64,000 nucleotides of DNA, from contig NZ_CP134050.1 in NCBI RefSeq assembly GCF_031583145.1, forward strand, positions 5,721,501-5,785,500, in the 5' to 3' direction. Position 1 is the stretch's first letter. Every line of letters starts with the position of its first letter. The translations under genes and the position numbers were made by a program. Below the pieces are notes generated by a model. It did not search any database, was not told where the DNA came from, and worked only from the letters and a program-made list of their open reading frames with translations. The stretch comes from Brevibacillus brevis (GTDB taxonomy: Bacteria; Bacillota; Bacilli; Brevibacillales; Brevibacillaceae). Positions 50,319 through 57,201 of the stretch are shown piece after piece.

Positions 50319-51410
50319 TTAGACCTTTCGAATCCGGCCGCCGGCTGCTTTCTCCAGCCGATTCATGACCGCCATCCCGAGTCCGTCACGCGGGAAGGTT
50401 TCCCCTACGATGAACTGAACACCGGAATCGTCAAAGTCGCGCAGCGCCCCGTACAGCCGATGCGCGACTTCCTGCAAATCGGCCCGCGACCCCACGGATA
50501 GAACCACGTCGGCATCCGGGTGAGCGCGCCAGAAATCGGCCGATTCTTCCGTCGCCAGCACCCCGGTTTTGCGTCCGAGCCCTTTTGCTTCGCGCAGCAT
50601 CTCTTTCATTTCTTCCCGCACCCGGGGGTCTTCCCCCGCTACCAGCCACATTTCTCCCTCTGGGGCATAGTGCGTGTACTTCATGCCAGGAGCTCGCGGC
50701 GTCTCCTCGGCTCCTGCCTGAAACGTCGGATCCAGCCTGACCGGACCGATCACTTCCTCCAACTGCTCGCGCGTAATTCCCCCCGGGCGCAGAATCATCG
50801 GCGGCTCGACCGTCACATCGATGACGGTGGACTCGACTCCTACACCTGTGGCGCCGCCGTCCACCACACCGGCTATGCGTCCCTCCAGGTCGGCCAGCAC
50901 GTGTGAGGCTGTCGTGGGGCTCGGCCTTCCGGAGCGGTTGGCGCTGGGCGCGGCAATCGGGACTCCCGCCGCCCCGATCAATGCCAGTGCCACGGGATGA
51001 TCAGGCATCCGCACACCGACGGAATGCAGCCCGGCAGTCACCAGTGAGGCCACCCGATCGCTATTCGGCAGGATGACGGTCAACGGCCCCGGCCAAAACG
51101 CATCCATCAATTGCGCTGCTTTCGCGGGCACTTCCGAGGCTACCGAAGGCAATTGCTCCATTGCCGCTATATGTACGATCAAAGGGTTGTCGCTCGGTCT
51201 GCCTTTTGCAGCAAATATTTTTTCCACCGCTTCGTTGGACAATGCGTTGGCACCCAAACCGTAAACAGTCTCTGTGGGAAATGCGACAACCTCGCCATTC
51301 TTGAGCAAGCTGGCCGCATCCACAATCTGTGTACAACTCTCCAGTTTCTCCACAGCATTTTCCACATGGTTATCCACAGTCCAAACTTTTGTCACGACTT
51401 TTTGTTCCAT
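50319..51410 (-). CDS. ywlC: L-threonylcarbamoyladenylate synthase (Sua5/YwlC)
   Basis: A 363-residue enzyme making threonylcarbamoyl-AMP for the t6A37 modification of ANN-decoding tRNAs. The N-terminal YrdC domain has PTETVYGLGANAL, AAKGRPSDNPLIVHI, WPGPLTVIL and APSANRSGRPSPT. From about residue 220 a linker (PGMKYTHYAPEG) leads to the C-terminal Sua5 domain. The ATG at 51410 follows AAGGA. Its promoter and first codons lie within a DnaA-box cluster, and ywlC is a known DnaA-bound locus in Bacillus subtilis. Confidence 0.94.
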   Translation of the reverse strand: MEQKVVTKVWTVDNHVENAVEKLESCTQIVDAASLLKNGEVVAFPTETVYGLGANALSNEAVEKIFAAKGRPSDNPLIVHIAAMEQLPSVASEVPAKAAQLMDAFWPGPLTVILPNSDRVASLVTAGLHSVGVRMPDHPVALALIGAAGVPIAAPSANRSGRPSPTTASHVLADLEGRIAGVVDGGATGVGVESTVIDVTVEPPMILRPGGITREQLEEVIGPVRLDPTFQAGAEETPRAPGMKYTHYAPEGEMWLVAGEDPRVREEMKEMLREAKGLGRKTGVLATEESADFWRAHPDADVVLSVGSRADLQEVAHRLYGALRDFDDSGVQFIVGETFPRDGLGMAVMNRLEKAAGGRIRKV

Positions 51411-51511
51411 TTGAAAATATCCTTTCTCCAACACGTTTCGTAACGATAAGTGCCTTTAGTATAGATGTGCGGGGTAAAGTTTTCAACAACCTGTGGGTAA
51501 CTTGTGAATAA
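51316..51511. promoter_or_regulatory. DnaA-box cluster around the ywlC promoter
   Basis: One perfect box TTATCCACA (51370-51378) and four one-mismatch boxes: TTTTCCACA (51358-51366), TTCTCCACA (51346-51354), and on the opposite strand TTACCCACA (51492-51500) and TTATTCACA (51503-51511). Two weaker ones (two mismatches) are at 51316-51324 and 51328-51336. Three boxes in the ywlC coding start are exactly 12 bases apart; the two outer ones sit immediately upstream of the ywlC -35. Confidence 0.7.
51458..51486 (-). promoter_or_regulatory. Sigma-A promoter of ywlC
   Basis: TTGAAA (51481-51486), 17 bases, TATACT (51458-51463) on the minus strand, about 45 bases before the ATG. Confidence 0.7.
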
Positions 51512-51522
51512 CTTTTCCCGTC
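51497..51522 (+). promoter_or_regulatory. Possible ECF-sigma promoter of the DUF3298-type gene
   Basis: GTAAC (51497-51501), 17 bases, CGTC (51519-51522) on the plus strand, like SigX/SigM-type sites. It overlaps two DnaA boxes and lies about 120 bases before the ATG. Confidence 0.3.
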
Positions 51523-51640
51523 TTCGTGGAAAAATGCGTTGTTACCATTTTTTAACCCAATCGTACCAGGCTCTTGTAGTAGGATAGGGATATCAACTCC
51601 ATTTCATTTGTTCCCCAACAGAAAGGATCGTGGCATACCC

Positions 51641-52429
51641 ATGAAATCATTCCAATCTTTGACTTTGAGCCTGGTCGGTACCGCCCTGCTGTTCAGCGCA
51701 GCTGCCGCTCCCGCATTCGCCGCTACTGCCCAATCGGCTGCCCCAGCCAAACCGGCCGTTCCTGCCGCAGCGGTCAAACAGGTAGACCACGGCGTCGTCA
51801 TCGCGCCAAAGGTCATCCAAATGAAAACCGCTGAGTACGAGGCCAATATTTCGATCCCAGTCATCAGCGGCATGGCCGACAAAGCCTTTGAAGCAAAGCT
51901 GAATGCGGAGCTGCTTCAGTTTGCCCAGGCAGCGCTCAAGGAGCGGCAAGTCATGAGCAAGCAGGATGCGGCAGACTCCAAAAAGAACGGCTATCCAATG
52001 CGTCCCCACGCCCTGGATATTTCCTACAAGGTGCAGTCTGTCGGCAAGCTGGTGGCGTTCTCGGTGCAGACCTATATCTACGCCGGCGGGGCTCATGGCA
52101 TAACAGACGTGACCTACTACAACATCGCCAACCTGAATACCGCGAAAAGGCTCCAGCTGTCCGATCTGTTCCAGTCGGGCTTCGACTACCGCTATGTCCT
52201 GAACAACCTGATCAAGCAGCAAATTCGGACGAACCCGGAGATCGCGGATGTGTACAGCTTCGAGACGATTGCAGACAACCAGTCCTTCTCGTTTGAAAAC
52301 GGCAATCTCGTCATCCATTTCGGCCAGTATGAAATCGCGCCGTACGCGGCCGGCATGCCGTCCTTCACGATTCCGAAGCACAGCTTTGTGAACCTGCTGA
52401 AGCCGGAAGTAAAAGCGCTGCTCCCGTAA
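51641..52429 (+). CDS. Secreted DUF4163/DUF3298 domain protein
   Basis: A 262-residue exported protein, the only gene of the window on the plus strand. A signal peptide (MKSFQSLTLSLVGTALLF) ends at APAFAATA, followed by an Ala/Pro linker. The rest shows the DUF4163 part (IPVISGMADKAFEAKLNAEL, with DISYKVQSVGKLVAFSV) and the DUF3298 part (YIYAGGAHGITDVTYYN, LSDLFQSGFDYRYVLNNLIK, LVIHFGQYEIAPYAAG), the pair also found in the RsiV anti-sigma factor ectodomain. Here there is no membrane anchor after the signal peptide. The frame opens at 51539, but the signal peptide fixes the ATG at 51641. The function is unknown; lysozyme or wall-fragment sensing is only an analogy. Confidence 0.85.
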   Translation: MKSFQSLTLSLVGTALLFSAAAAPAFAATAQSAAPAKPAVPAAAVKQVDHGVVIAPKVIQMKTAEYEANISIPVISGMADKAFEAKLNAELLQFAQAALKERQVMSKQDAADSKKNGYPMRPHALDISYKVQSVGKLVAFSVQTYIYAGGAHGITDVTYYNIANLNTAKRLQLSDLFQSGFDYRYVLNNLIKQQIRTNPEIADVYSFETIADNQSFSFENGNLVIHFGQYEIAPYAAGMPSFTIPKHSFVNLLKPEVKALLP

Positions 52430-52448
52430 CACTCTGCTCAACAGCGAC

Positions 52449-52487
52449 AAACGACACCTGGACATCAGTCCGGGTGTCGTTTCTTTT
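52449..52487. terminator. Bidirectional terminator between the DUF3298-type gene and spoIIR
   Basis: A perfect stem AACGACACC/GGTGTCGTT, extended by a GGAC/GTCC inner part, with a T-rich tail on the plus strand and TTTGTC on the minus. It serves the two convergent genes. Confidence 0.85.
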
Positions 52488-52492
52488 CTGCG

Positions 52493-53344
52493 TTACGAGA
52501 ACAGGCTCTCGAGTTTTTCCAACAAATAAAACCTCACTTGGATTTCCGGAGCAGGAGCCGCCGCAGGAGCGATTGGCTCGAGCTGTTGTTCTGGAGCCGT
52601 CTGCTCGGAATCCGTCGCAATCACGTCTCTCTCAACTTCGGCTTCGGCTGCCGCTTTGTCACCGACTTGCCTTTCCTCCAGACGCATTTGCCGCCATTCC
52701 TGCCACCCTTCCCTCATTCTGCCTTCCGCTGCAGCCGCAGCTTCTTCGGCAGGCTGGGCTTCGCTTTCCAACACGTCAGCCTTCGCTTGCTCCGTGCCGT
52801 CTGGCTCGATGATCCCGTTTGTTTGCGCTTGCTCCTGCGTTGCCGCCTGTACCGCATCGCCATTGGACATATCGATAAAGCAGAGCGGAGGAAACAGTAC
52901 GCACCACCAGTTTTGCCCTTTCGCCTCGCCGATCTGCACCCGCAAGGCCGTGTAATCGCCGGCCGGATACACGTACGAGCCGTACAGCTTGGTCGGAAAT
53001 GGTACCTGTCCGAAATCGACGACCGCCTTGTAGGAAAATCCGCGATCCCGAATTGTCTGGTCGACTACCTGCTGCATGATAGGCAGGTTGGCAGCCACGA
53101 CCTTTTCGGCGTCTTCAAACGAGTCGATGTCTTTGGCCCATGTCTCCATTTGCGCGATGAGCGCGTCCCGAACTTCCCGCTTCAGCCATTGATCCTGAAA
53201 CGAATCGCTGTTTGCGATGATTCGCAGCCGGATCGACTCTTGAGGGATCGGCCCGTTGTCCAACACATTGGCCGAAGTAAGCTGTCCCTCCCAGCTCATC
53301 ATAAGCATGCATATGCAAAATACCATCCATAGCGTCCGTTTCAT
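52493..53344 (-). CDS. spoIIR: Stage II sporulation protein R
   Basis: A 283-residue forespore protein secreted into the septal space to trigger SpoIIGA and so sigma-E activation. After a signal peptide (TLWMVFCICMLMMSW), the conserved core has IRLRIIANSDSFQDQWLKREVRDA and YPAGDYTALRVQIGEAKGQNWWCVLFPPLCF in pieces. Between about residues 165 and 265 lies an Ala/Glu/Gln-rich insert before the conserved tail IQVRFYLLEKLESLF; the Bacillus protein is about 60 residues shorter. GGGAG is 9 bases before the ATG at 53344. A sigma-F-like promoter precedes it. Confidence 0.94.
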   Translation of the reverse strand: MKRTLWMVFCICMLMMSWEGQLTSANVLDNGPIPQESIRLRIIANSDSFQDQWLKREVRDALIAQMETWAKDIDSFEDAEKVVAANLPIMQQVVDQTIRDRGFSYKAVVDFGQVPFPTKLYGSYVYPAGDYTALRVQIGEAKGQNWWCVLFPPLCFIDMSNGDAVQAATQEQAQTNGIIEPDGTEQAKADVLESEAQPAEEAAAAAEGRMREGWQEWRQMRLEERQVGDKAAAEAEVERDVIATDSEQTAPEQQLEPIAPAAAPAPEIQVRFYLLEKLESLFS

Positions 53345-53402
53345 CGTTACCGTCTCCCTCTGTACTGTGCTCTTTCTTTCTCGTTTTTCTCTCTCTAGCA
53401 AC

Positions 53403-53431
53403 AGTATGGGCAAGACGCTGCGAAATTAAAC
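53403..53431 (-). promoter_or_regulatory. Sigma-F-type promoter of spoIIR
   Basis: GTTTA (53427-53431), 15 bases, GCCCATACT (53403-53411) on the minus strand; one mismatch to GGnnAnAnT. spoIIR is a known sigma-F gene. Confidence 0.5.
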
Positions 53432-53505
53432 GCAAGGTTGCGAATTCAGCCGCGAATTTCGAATCTTCGCGCAGGAAGGATGAAAAAAGGCGTGTCGAGC
53501 GGGGG

Positions 53506-54396
53506 CTATTGCCTCATGCCGACCACTACCCGCTCAATTCCCGCCAAATCGGAAATGATGTGTACTTCTTCTATTACACCGGACGCCTTCATCAGCTCCG
53601 CTACGTCCCGAGCCTGATGGATACCCACTTCATAGGCTACGAGCCCTCGCGGCTTTAGCACAGTCGGCAGCGCTTCGCACAACCGCCGGTAGCAGTCGAG
53701 CCCGTCCGTGCCCCCGTCCAGCGCCAGACGCGGTTCGTGCTCAAGGACCTCTGCGTCGAGCTCGTCCACATCCGTACTGGGAATGTAAGGAGGATTGGAT
53801 ACGAGGATATCCACCTGCTCGCCTGCCGTAAGCAACGGCTGCACCAGATCTCCCTGCAAAAAGCGGATCCGCGCTCCCAGACGTTCTGCGTTTTCTTTGG
53901 CGATGGCCGTCGCATCCGGGGACAGATCCACTGTCGTCACGTTCCAGTCTGGACGCTCGCAGGCGAGAGTAATGCAAATGGCCCCGCTGCCCGTGCCGAT
54001 GTCGGCCACATCCAATTTTTCACCGTCCGGCCAGAGCTTGGAGGCGTGCAGAAGCACCTGCTCCACTAGAATCTCCGTCTCGGGCCGAGGAATGAGTACG
54101 CCTGGACGCACGCTGAATGGCCGACCAAAAAACTCCTGGGTGCCAAACATGTACTGCAGCGGTTCATGCCGTGCCCGTCGCTCAAGCAGCCCACTCAATT
54201 GTCTGAGAGTCTCGGGAGCCACCTTTTCCATCATGGAGATCAAAAACCGCGTGCGGTCCCAGTCCAGACAATGACGGATGATCAGCTCCGCTTCGAACAG
54301 CGGGTCTTTGGCTCCGCTTTCGCGCAAAAAGGAAGAAGCCCGTGTCAGGGCTTCTCGGATCGTCGTGACGCCAGACCAATCAAGCTGTGTGGGCAT
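53506..54396 (-). CDS. prmC: Peptide chain release factor N5-glutamine methyltransferase PrmC
   Basis: A 296-residue SAM-dependent enzyme that methylates the GGQ glutamine of release factors. The SAM loop DIGTGSGAI (132-140) and the catalytic NPPY (201-204) are present, and the N-terminal helical domain carries the LIPRPETEILVE hinge. It overlaps the end of prfA, its substrate gene, by 17 bases. Confidence 0.96.
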   Translation of the reverse strand: MPTQLDWSGVTTIREALTRASSFLRESGAKDPLFEAELIIRHCLDWDRTRFLISMMEKVAPETLRQLSGLLERRARHEPLQYMFGTQEFFGRPFSVRPGVLIPRPETEILVEQVLLHASKLWPDGEKLDVADIGTGSGAICITLACERPDWNVTTVDLSPDATAIAKENAERLGARIRFLQGDLVQPLLTAGEQVDILVSNPPYIPSTDVDELDAEVLEHEPRLALDGGTDGLDCYRRLCEALPTVLKPRGLVAYEVGIHQARDVAELMKASGVIEEVHIISDLAGIERVVVGMRQ

Positions 54397-55456
54397 GGCT
54401 TTTCAACAGCTCCGTCTGTTCATGCATAATCAGGTTGTCGATGACTTCGTCCAGTTCGCCTTCGAGAACCGATTCCAAACGATGCAGGGTCAGACCGATA
54501 CGATGGTCTGTCACACGGCTTTGCGGATAGTTGTAAGTGCGAATGCGCTCGCTTCGGTCTCCGGTACCAACGAGGCTCTTGCGGTTGGCATCGGCTTCGG
54601 CGTTTTGCTGCTGCATGTAGTAGTCGTACAGGCGGGCGCGCAGGACGCGCAGCGCTTTGTCTTTGTTGGAGTGCTGGGACTTCTCGTCCTGACAGGATAC
54701 CATGATGCCTGTCGGGATATGGGTCACGCGAACGGCGGACTTGGTCGTGTTGACGCTCTGTCCGCCCGCACCGCTGGAACAGAATGTATCGATGCGGATG
54801 TCTTTCTCATGCACTTCCACTTCGACTTCCTCTGCTTCCGGCAGCACCAGAACAGTCGCCGTCGAGGTATGGATGCGCCCGCCGGACTCGGTAGCCGGGA
54901 TGCGCTGCACGCGGTGTGCGCCGCTCTCGAACTTCATTTTGCTGTAAGCACCGCGGCCGCTGAGCGAAAAGACGATTTCCTTGTAGCCGCCAAGCTCGGT
55001 CGGGCTTGCTTCCAGCACTTCCACTTTGAAGCCCTGGCGTTCGGCGAAGCGCGTGTACATGCGGAACAGAACCGCCGCAAACAAGGCAGCCTCGTCGCCG
55101 CCTGCCGCACCGCGCACTTCCACGATGACGTTTTTCTCATCGTTGGGATCCTTCGGCAGCAGCAGGATTTTCAGGCGTTCCTCCAGCTTTTCCTTGCGTG
55201 AAGTCAGTTCGCTGATTTCCAGCTTCACCATTTCGCGCATTTCATCGTCCAGCTTCTCTTCCAGCATGGCTTTGGCATCGTCCATCTGGGATACCACTGA
55301 TTTATATTCACGGTAGGTCGTCACGGTTTCTTCCAGGGAAGACTGTTCCTTGGACAACTCACGCAAGCGTTTTGTATCGCTGATGACGTCGGGGTCACAA
55401 AGGAGATTGGTGACTTCTTCAAAACGCTCTTCAACTGCGGATAAGCGTGTAAACAT
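54380..55456 (-). CDS. prfA: Peptide chain release factor 1
   Basis: A 358-residue factor that reads UAA and UAG. The tripeptide anticodon PAT is at 187-189 and the catalytic GGQ at 231-233, whose Gln233 is modified by PrmC, encoded next. The ATG at 55456 follows GGGG. A strong sigma-A promoter precedes it. Confidence 0.97.
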   Translation of the reverse strand: MFTRLSAVEERFEEVTNLLCDPDVISDTKRLRELSKEQSSLEETVTTYREYKSVVSQMDDAKAMLEEKLDDEMREMVKLEISELTSRKEKLEERLKILLLPKDPNDEKNVIVEVRGAAGGDEAALFAAVLFRMYTRFAERQGFKVEVLEASPTELGGYKEIVFSLSGRGAYSKMKFESGAHRVQRIPATESGGRIHTSTATVLVLPEAEEVEVEVHEKDIRIDTFCSSGAGGQSVNTTKSAVRVTHIPTGIMVSCQDEKSQHSNKDKALRVLRARLYDYYMQQQNAEADANRKSLVGTGDRSERIRTYNYPQSRVTDHRIGLTLHRLESVLEGELDEVIDNLIMHEQTELLKSHAHTA

Positions 55457-55499
55457 TGTAACTTCACCCCAATCGCAAAAAGTACATCATAACAGATAA

Positions 55500-55528
55500 A
55501 TTATAGGAGGAAACCAGAAATAAGTCAA
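55500..55528 (-). promoter_or_regulatory. Sigma-A promoter of prfA-prmC
   Basis: TTGACT (55523-55528), 17 bases, TATAAT (55500-55505) on the minus strand, about 45 bases before the ATG. Confidence 0.8.
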
Positions 55529-55552
55529 AGCGCATTATTTTACTGGAAAGAG

Positions 55553-55579
55553 GAAAACAGGCCCGGCAATGCCGAGCCC
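55553..55579 (-). terminator. Terminator after the YhcN/YlaJ-type lipoprotein gene
   Basis: GGGCTCGGC pairs with GCCGGGCC (one wobble pair) around a tight loop, followed by TGTTTTCC on the minus strand. Confidence 0.6.
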
Positions 55580-55622
55580 TTCCTTTGGTCCACATCGCCG
55601 ACTGCTCTCGCTCTCGGATCAG

Positions 55623-56120
55623 CTAGCGATGAAACCCTTCATTGGAGGTGACGTGGAAATCGTAGCGCGGGATCTTCTGCGTGAGGACGGCAATTACCTG
55701 TTGCTCGATGTTTCTCGCTTCGCTGGCGGTGACGTTGTGCACCAGATCAAGAGTAACATATGCGTTTCCGCCATTCAGTGTGATGCGGGCGCCTTCCACG
55801 CCAGGCACCGATTTGGCCATCTCTACCATGTTGTTCAGGTCGGGCTGGTATCCGCGCGTGTTCTGGTGCCCGATGATCAAATTCGGGTTTTGGTTGCGCC
55901 CCATCAGCCTGTCGCGATCCGTCGTCGGGGCCGCAGGGCGGTGGAGCGTATCGCCGGTGCGCTCCCCTTTAGCCGGTGTATTATGCTGTTCGTCAAGGGT
56001 TTGGGTCCCGTAGCTCTTTTCCTGTGTCAACGTGCGGTTGCATCCGGCAGTGAGCGAGGAAGCAAGGGCAAAGGCACACAGTACCGCTATCATGCCTTTC
56101 CCGATTGGCCTGCGTCGCAT
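55623..56120 (-). CDS. YhcN/YlaJ family sporulation lipoprotein
   Basis: A 165-residue lipoprotein with a lipobox LTAGC (Cys about residue 27) after a basic, hydrophobic signal peptide. The C-terminal half (MVEMAKSVPGVEGARITLNGG, ARNIEQQVIAVLTQKIPRYD) matches the YhcN/YlaJ domain found in inner spore membrane lipoproteins. GGAGG lies about 10 bases before the ATG at 56120; the upstream frame is not supported. A sigma-G-like promoter directly upstream agrees with forespore expression. The molecular role is unknown; germination-related roles have been proposed for the family. Confidence 0.85.
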   Translation of the reverse strand: MRRRPIGKGMIAVLCAFALASSLTAGCNRTLTQEKSYGTQTLDEQHNTPAKGERTGDTLHRPAAPTTDRDRLMGRNQNPNLIIGHQNTRGYQPDLNNMVEMAKSVPGVEGARITLNGGNAYVTLDLVHNVTASEARNIEQQVIAVLTQKIPRYDFHVTSNEGFHR

Positions 56121-56146
56121 GAAAAAGCCACCTCCTGTTTTGCCCT

Positions 56147-56176
56147 TAGTGTGCGCATCGCGCTGTGTGCTCATGC
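56147..56176 (-). promoter_or_regulatory. Sigma-G-type promoter of the sporulation lipoprotein gene
   Basis: GCATG (56172-56176), 18 bases, CACACTA (56147-56153) on the minus strand; one mismatch to the sigma-G -10 CATnMTA, with the expected -35 form and spacing. Confidence 0.5.
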
Positions 56177-56207
56177 ACGGGCAAAAGGGGTGGCTGCAAT
56201 GGTCCGA

Positions 56208-56798
56208 TCAGTCTTCCGTACGCTCCGGCCCAGCCGGCGGGTGGTAGTAGTGGCGGCGGCACACGCTGCTGTACGTATCGTTACCGGCGATCTCGATCGT
56301 CTCCCCGGTGTAGACCGGTTTTCCGTTTTTAAATTTGAGGATATGCGTCGCTTTTTTGTTGCAATAGACGCAAACCGTTTTGATCTCTTCCACCTTGTCC
56401 GCCTCGCACAAAAGGGCGGCGCTTCCCGGGAAGAGCTCGTTTTTGAAGTTTTTCAACAGCCCGTAGACAATGACGGGGATGCCGAGCTCGTCCACAATGG
56501 CCACCAGCTGCTCGACGTGATGCTTTCCAATGAACTGCGCCTCGTCTACCAGCACGCAATGCGGCTTGACTTCCTCGGCGGCCACGATTGCCAGGATGTC
56601 CGTCTCGTCTGAGATCGGAATGGCTTCGCGGCTGATGCCTACACGGGAAGCCACTTTCCCCACGCCAAACCGGTCGTCGACTGCCGGCGTGAATACCATC
56701 ACTTTCTTGCCGGACTGCTCGTAGTTATGCGCGACCGTCAAAAGCTGGATCGATTTGGAAGCGTTCATTGCCCCATAGCGAAAGTAAAGTTGTGCCAC
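56208..56798 (-). CDS. tdk: Thymidine kinase (type II)
   Basis: A 196-residue salvage enzyme phosphorylating thymidine. The P-loop region reads YGAMNASKS, and VDDRFGVGKVASRVG and VLVDEAQF (lasso Asp/Glu) follow; CVYC and a later Cys in SVCRRHY are the zinc ligands. The YGAMN-type loop and DDRFG segment resemble the E. coli enzyme more than the usual Bacillus type (which has GPMFSGKS), and the Gly before Lys in the P-loop is replaced by Ser. The start is a GTG with GGGAG upstream. Confidence 0.93.
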   Translation of the reverse strand: MAQLYFRYGAMNASKSIQLLTVAHNYEQSGKKVMVFTPAVDDRFGVGKVASRVGISREAIPISDETDILAIVAAEEVKPHCVLVDEAQFIGKHHVEQLVAIVDELGIPVIVYGLLKNFKNELFPGSAALLCEADKVEEIKTVCVYCNKKATHILKFKNGKPVYTGETIEIAGNDTYSSVCRRHYYHPPAGPERTED

Positions 56799-56845
56799 GT
56801 CCCTGTCTCCCTTACCAAAAGTGATCCCTCTGTCTTTTCTCCCAA

Positions 56846-56880
56846 GAAAAACAAAACCAGGCAGATCGCTCTACCTGGTT
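56846..56880 (-). terminator. Terminator after rpmE
   Basis: An 11-bp stem AACCAGGTAGA/TCTGCCTGGTT (one wobble pair), followed by TTTGTTTTT on the minus strand. Confidence 0.8.
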
Positions 56881-56897
56881 GCTCCAATCCTCTCCGA

Positions 56898-57098
56898 TTA
56901 GGAAAGATTGTATTTGCGTTTGAAACGGTCTACACGGCCGCCAGCATCTACGAATTTTTGTTTACCGGTGAAGAAAGGATGGCAGTTGGAGCAGATCTCC
57001 ACGCGCAGCGCTTGCTTTACAGAACCGGATTCAAATTCGTTACCGCATGCACATGTTACCTTCACAGTGTTGTACTGTGGATGAATACCTTGTTTCAT
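56898..57098 (-). CDS. rpmE: 50S ribosomal protein L31 (zinc form)
   Basis: A 66-residue ribosomal protein. The zinc ligands C16, C18, C36 and C39 (TCACGNEF and CSNCHPF) are present, so this is the RpmE1-type rather than the zinc-free paralogue. The ATG at 57098 has GAGGTG 9 bases upstream; the open frame upstream is spurious. Its own sigma-A promoter is present. Confidence 0.96.
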   Translation of the reverse strand: MKQGIHPQYNTVKVTCACGNEFESGSVKQALRVEICSNCHPFFTGKQKFVDAGGRVDRFKRKYNLS

Positions 57099-57164
57099 CT
57101 CAAAATGCACCTCTTTCCGCCCTGAATCGTTTGCCGAGACAGAGTTATATAAACACATAAAAAA

Positions 57165-57193
57165 ATAGTAGCACGATGCCCGTTCAAATGCAA
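57165..57193 (-). promoter_or_regulatory. Sigma-A promoter of rpmE
   Basis: TTGCAT (57188-57193), 17 bases, TACTAT (57165-57170) on the minus strand, about 60 bases before the ATG. Confidence 0.65.
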
Positions 57194-57201
57194 CAGACTC
57201 T

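Noticed and set aside
51316..51511. Chromosomal replication origin
   Set aside because: DnaA boxes are present, but there is no dnaA, dnaN or AT-rich unwinding region; a DnaA regulatory or titration cluster fits better.
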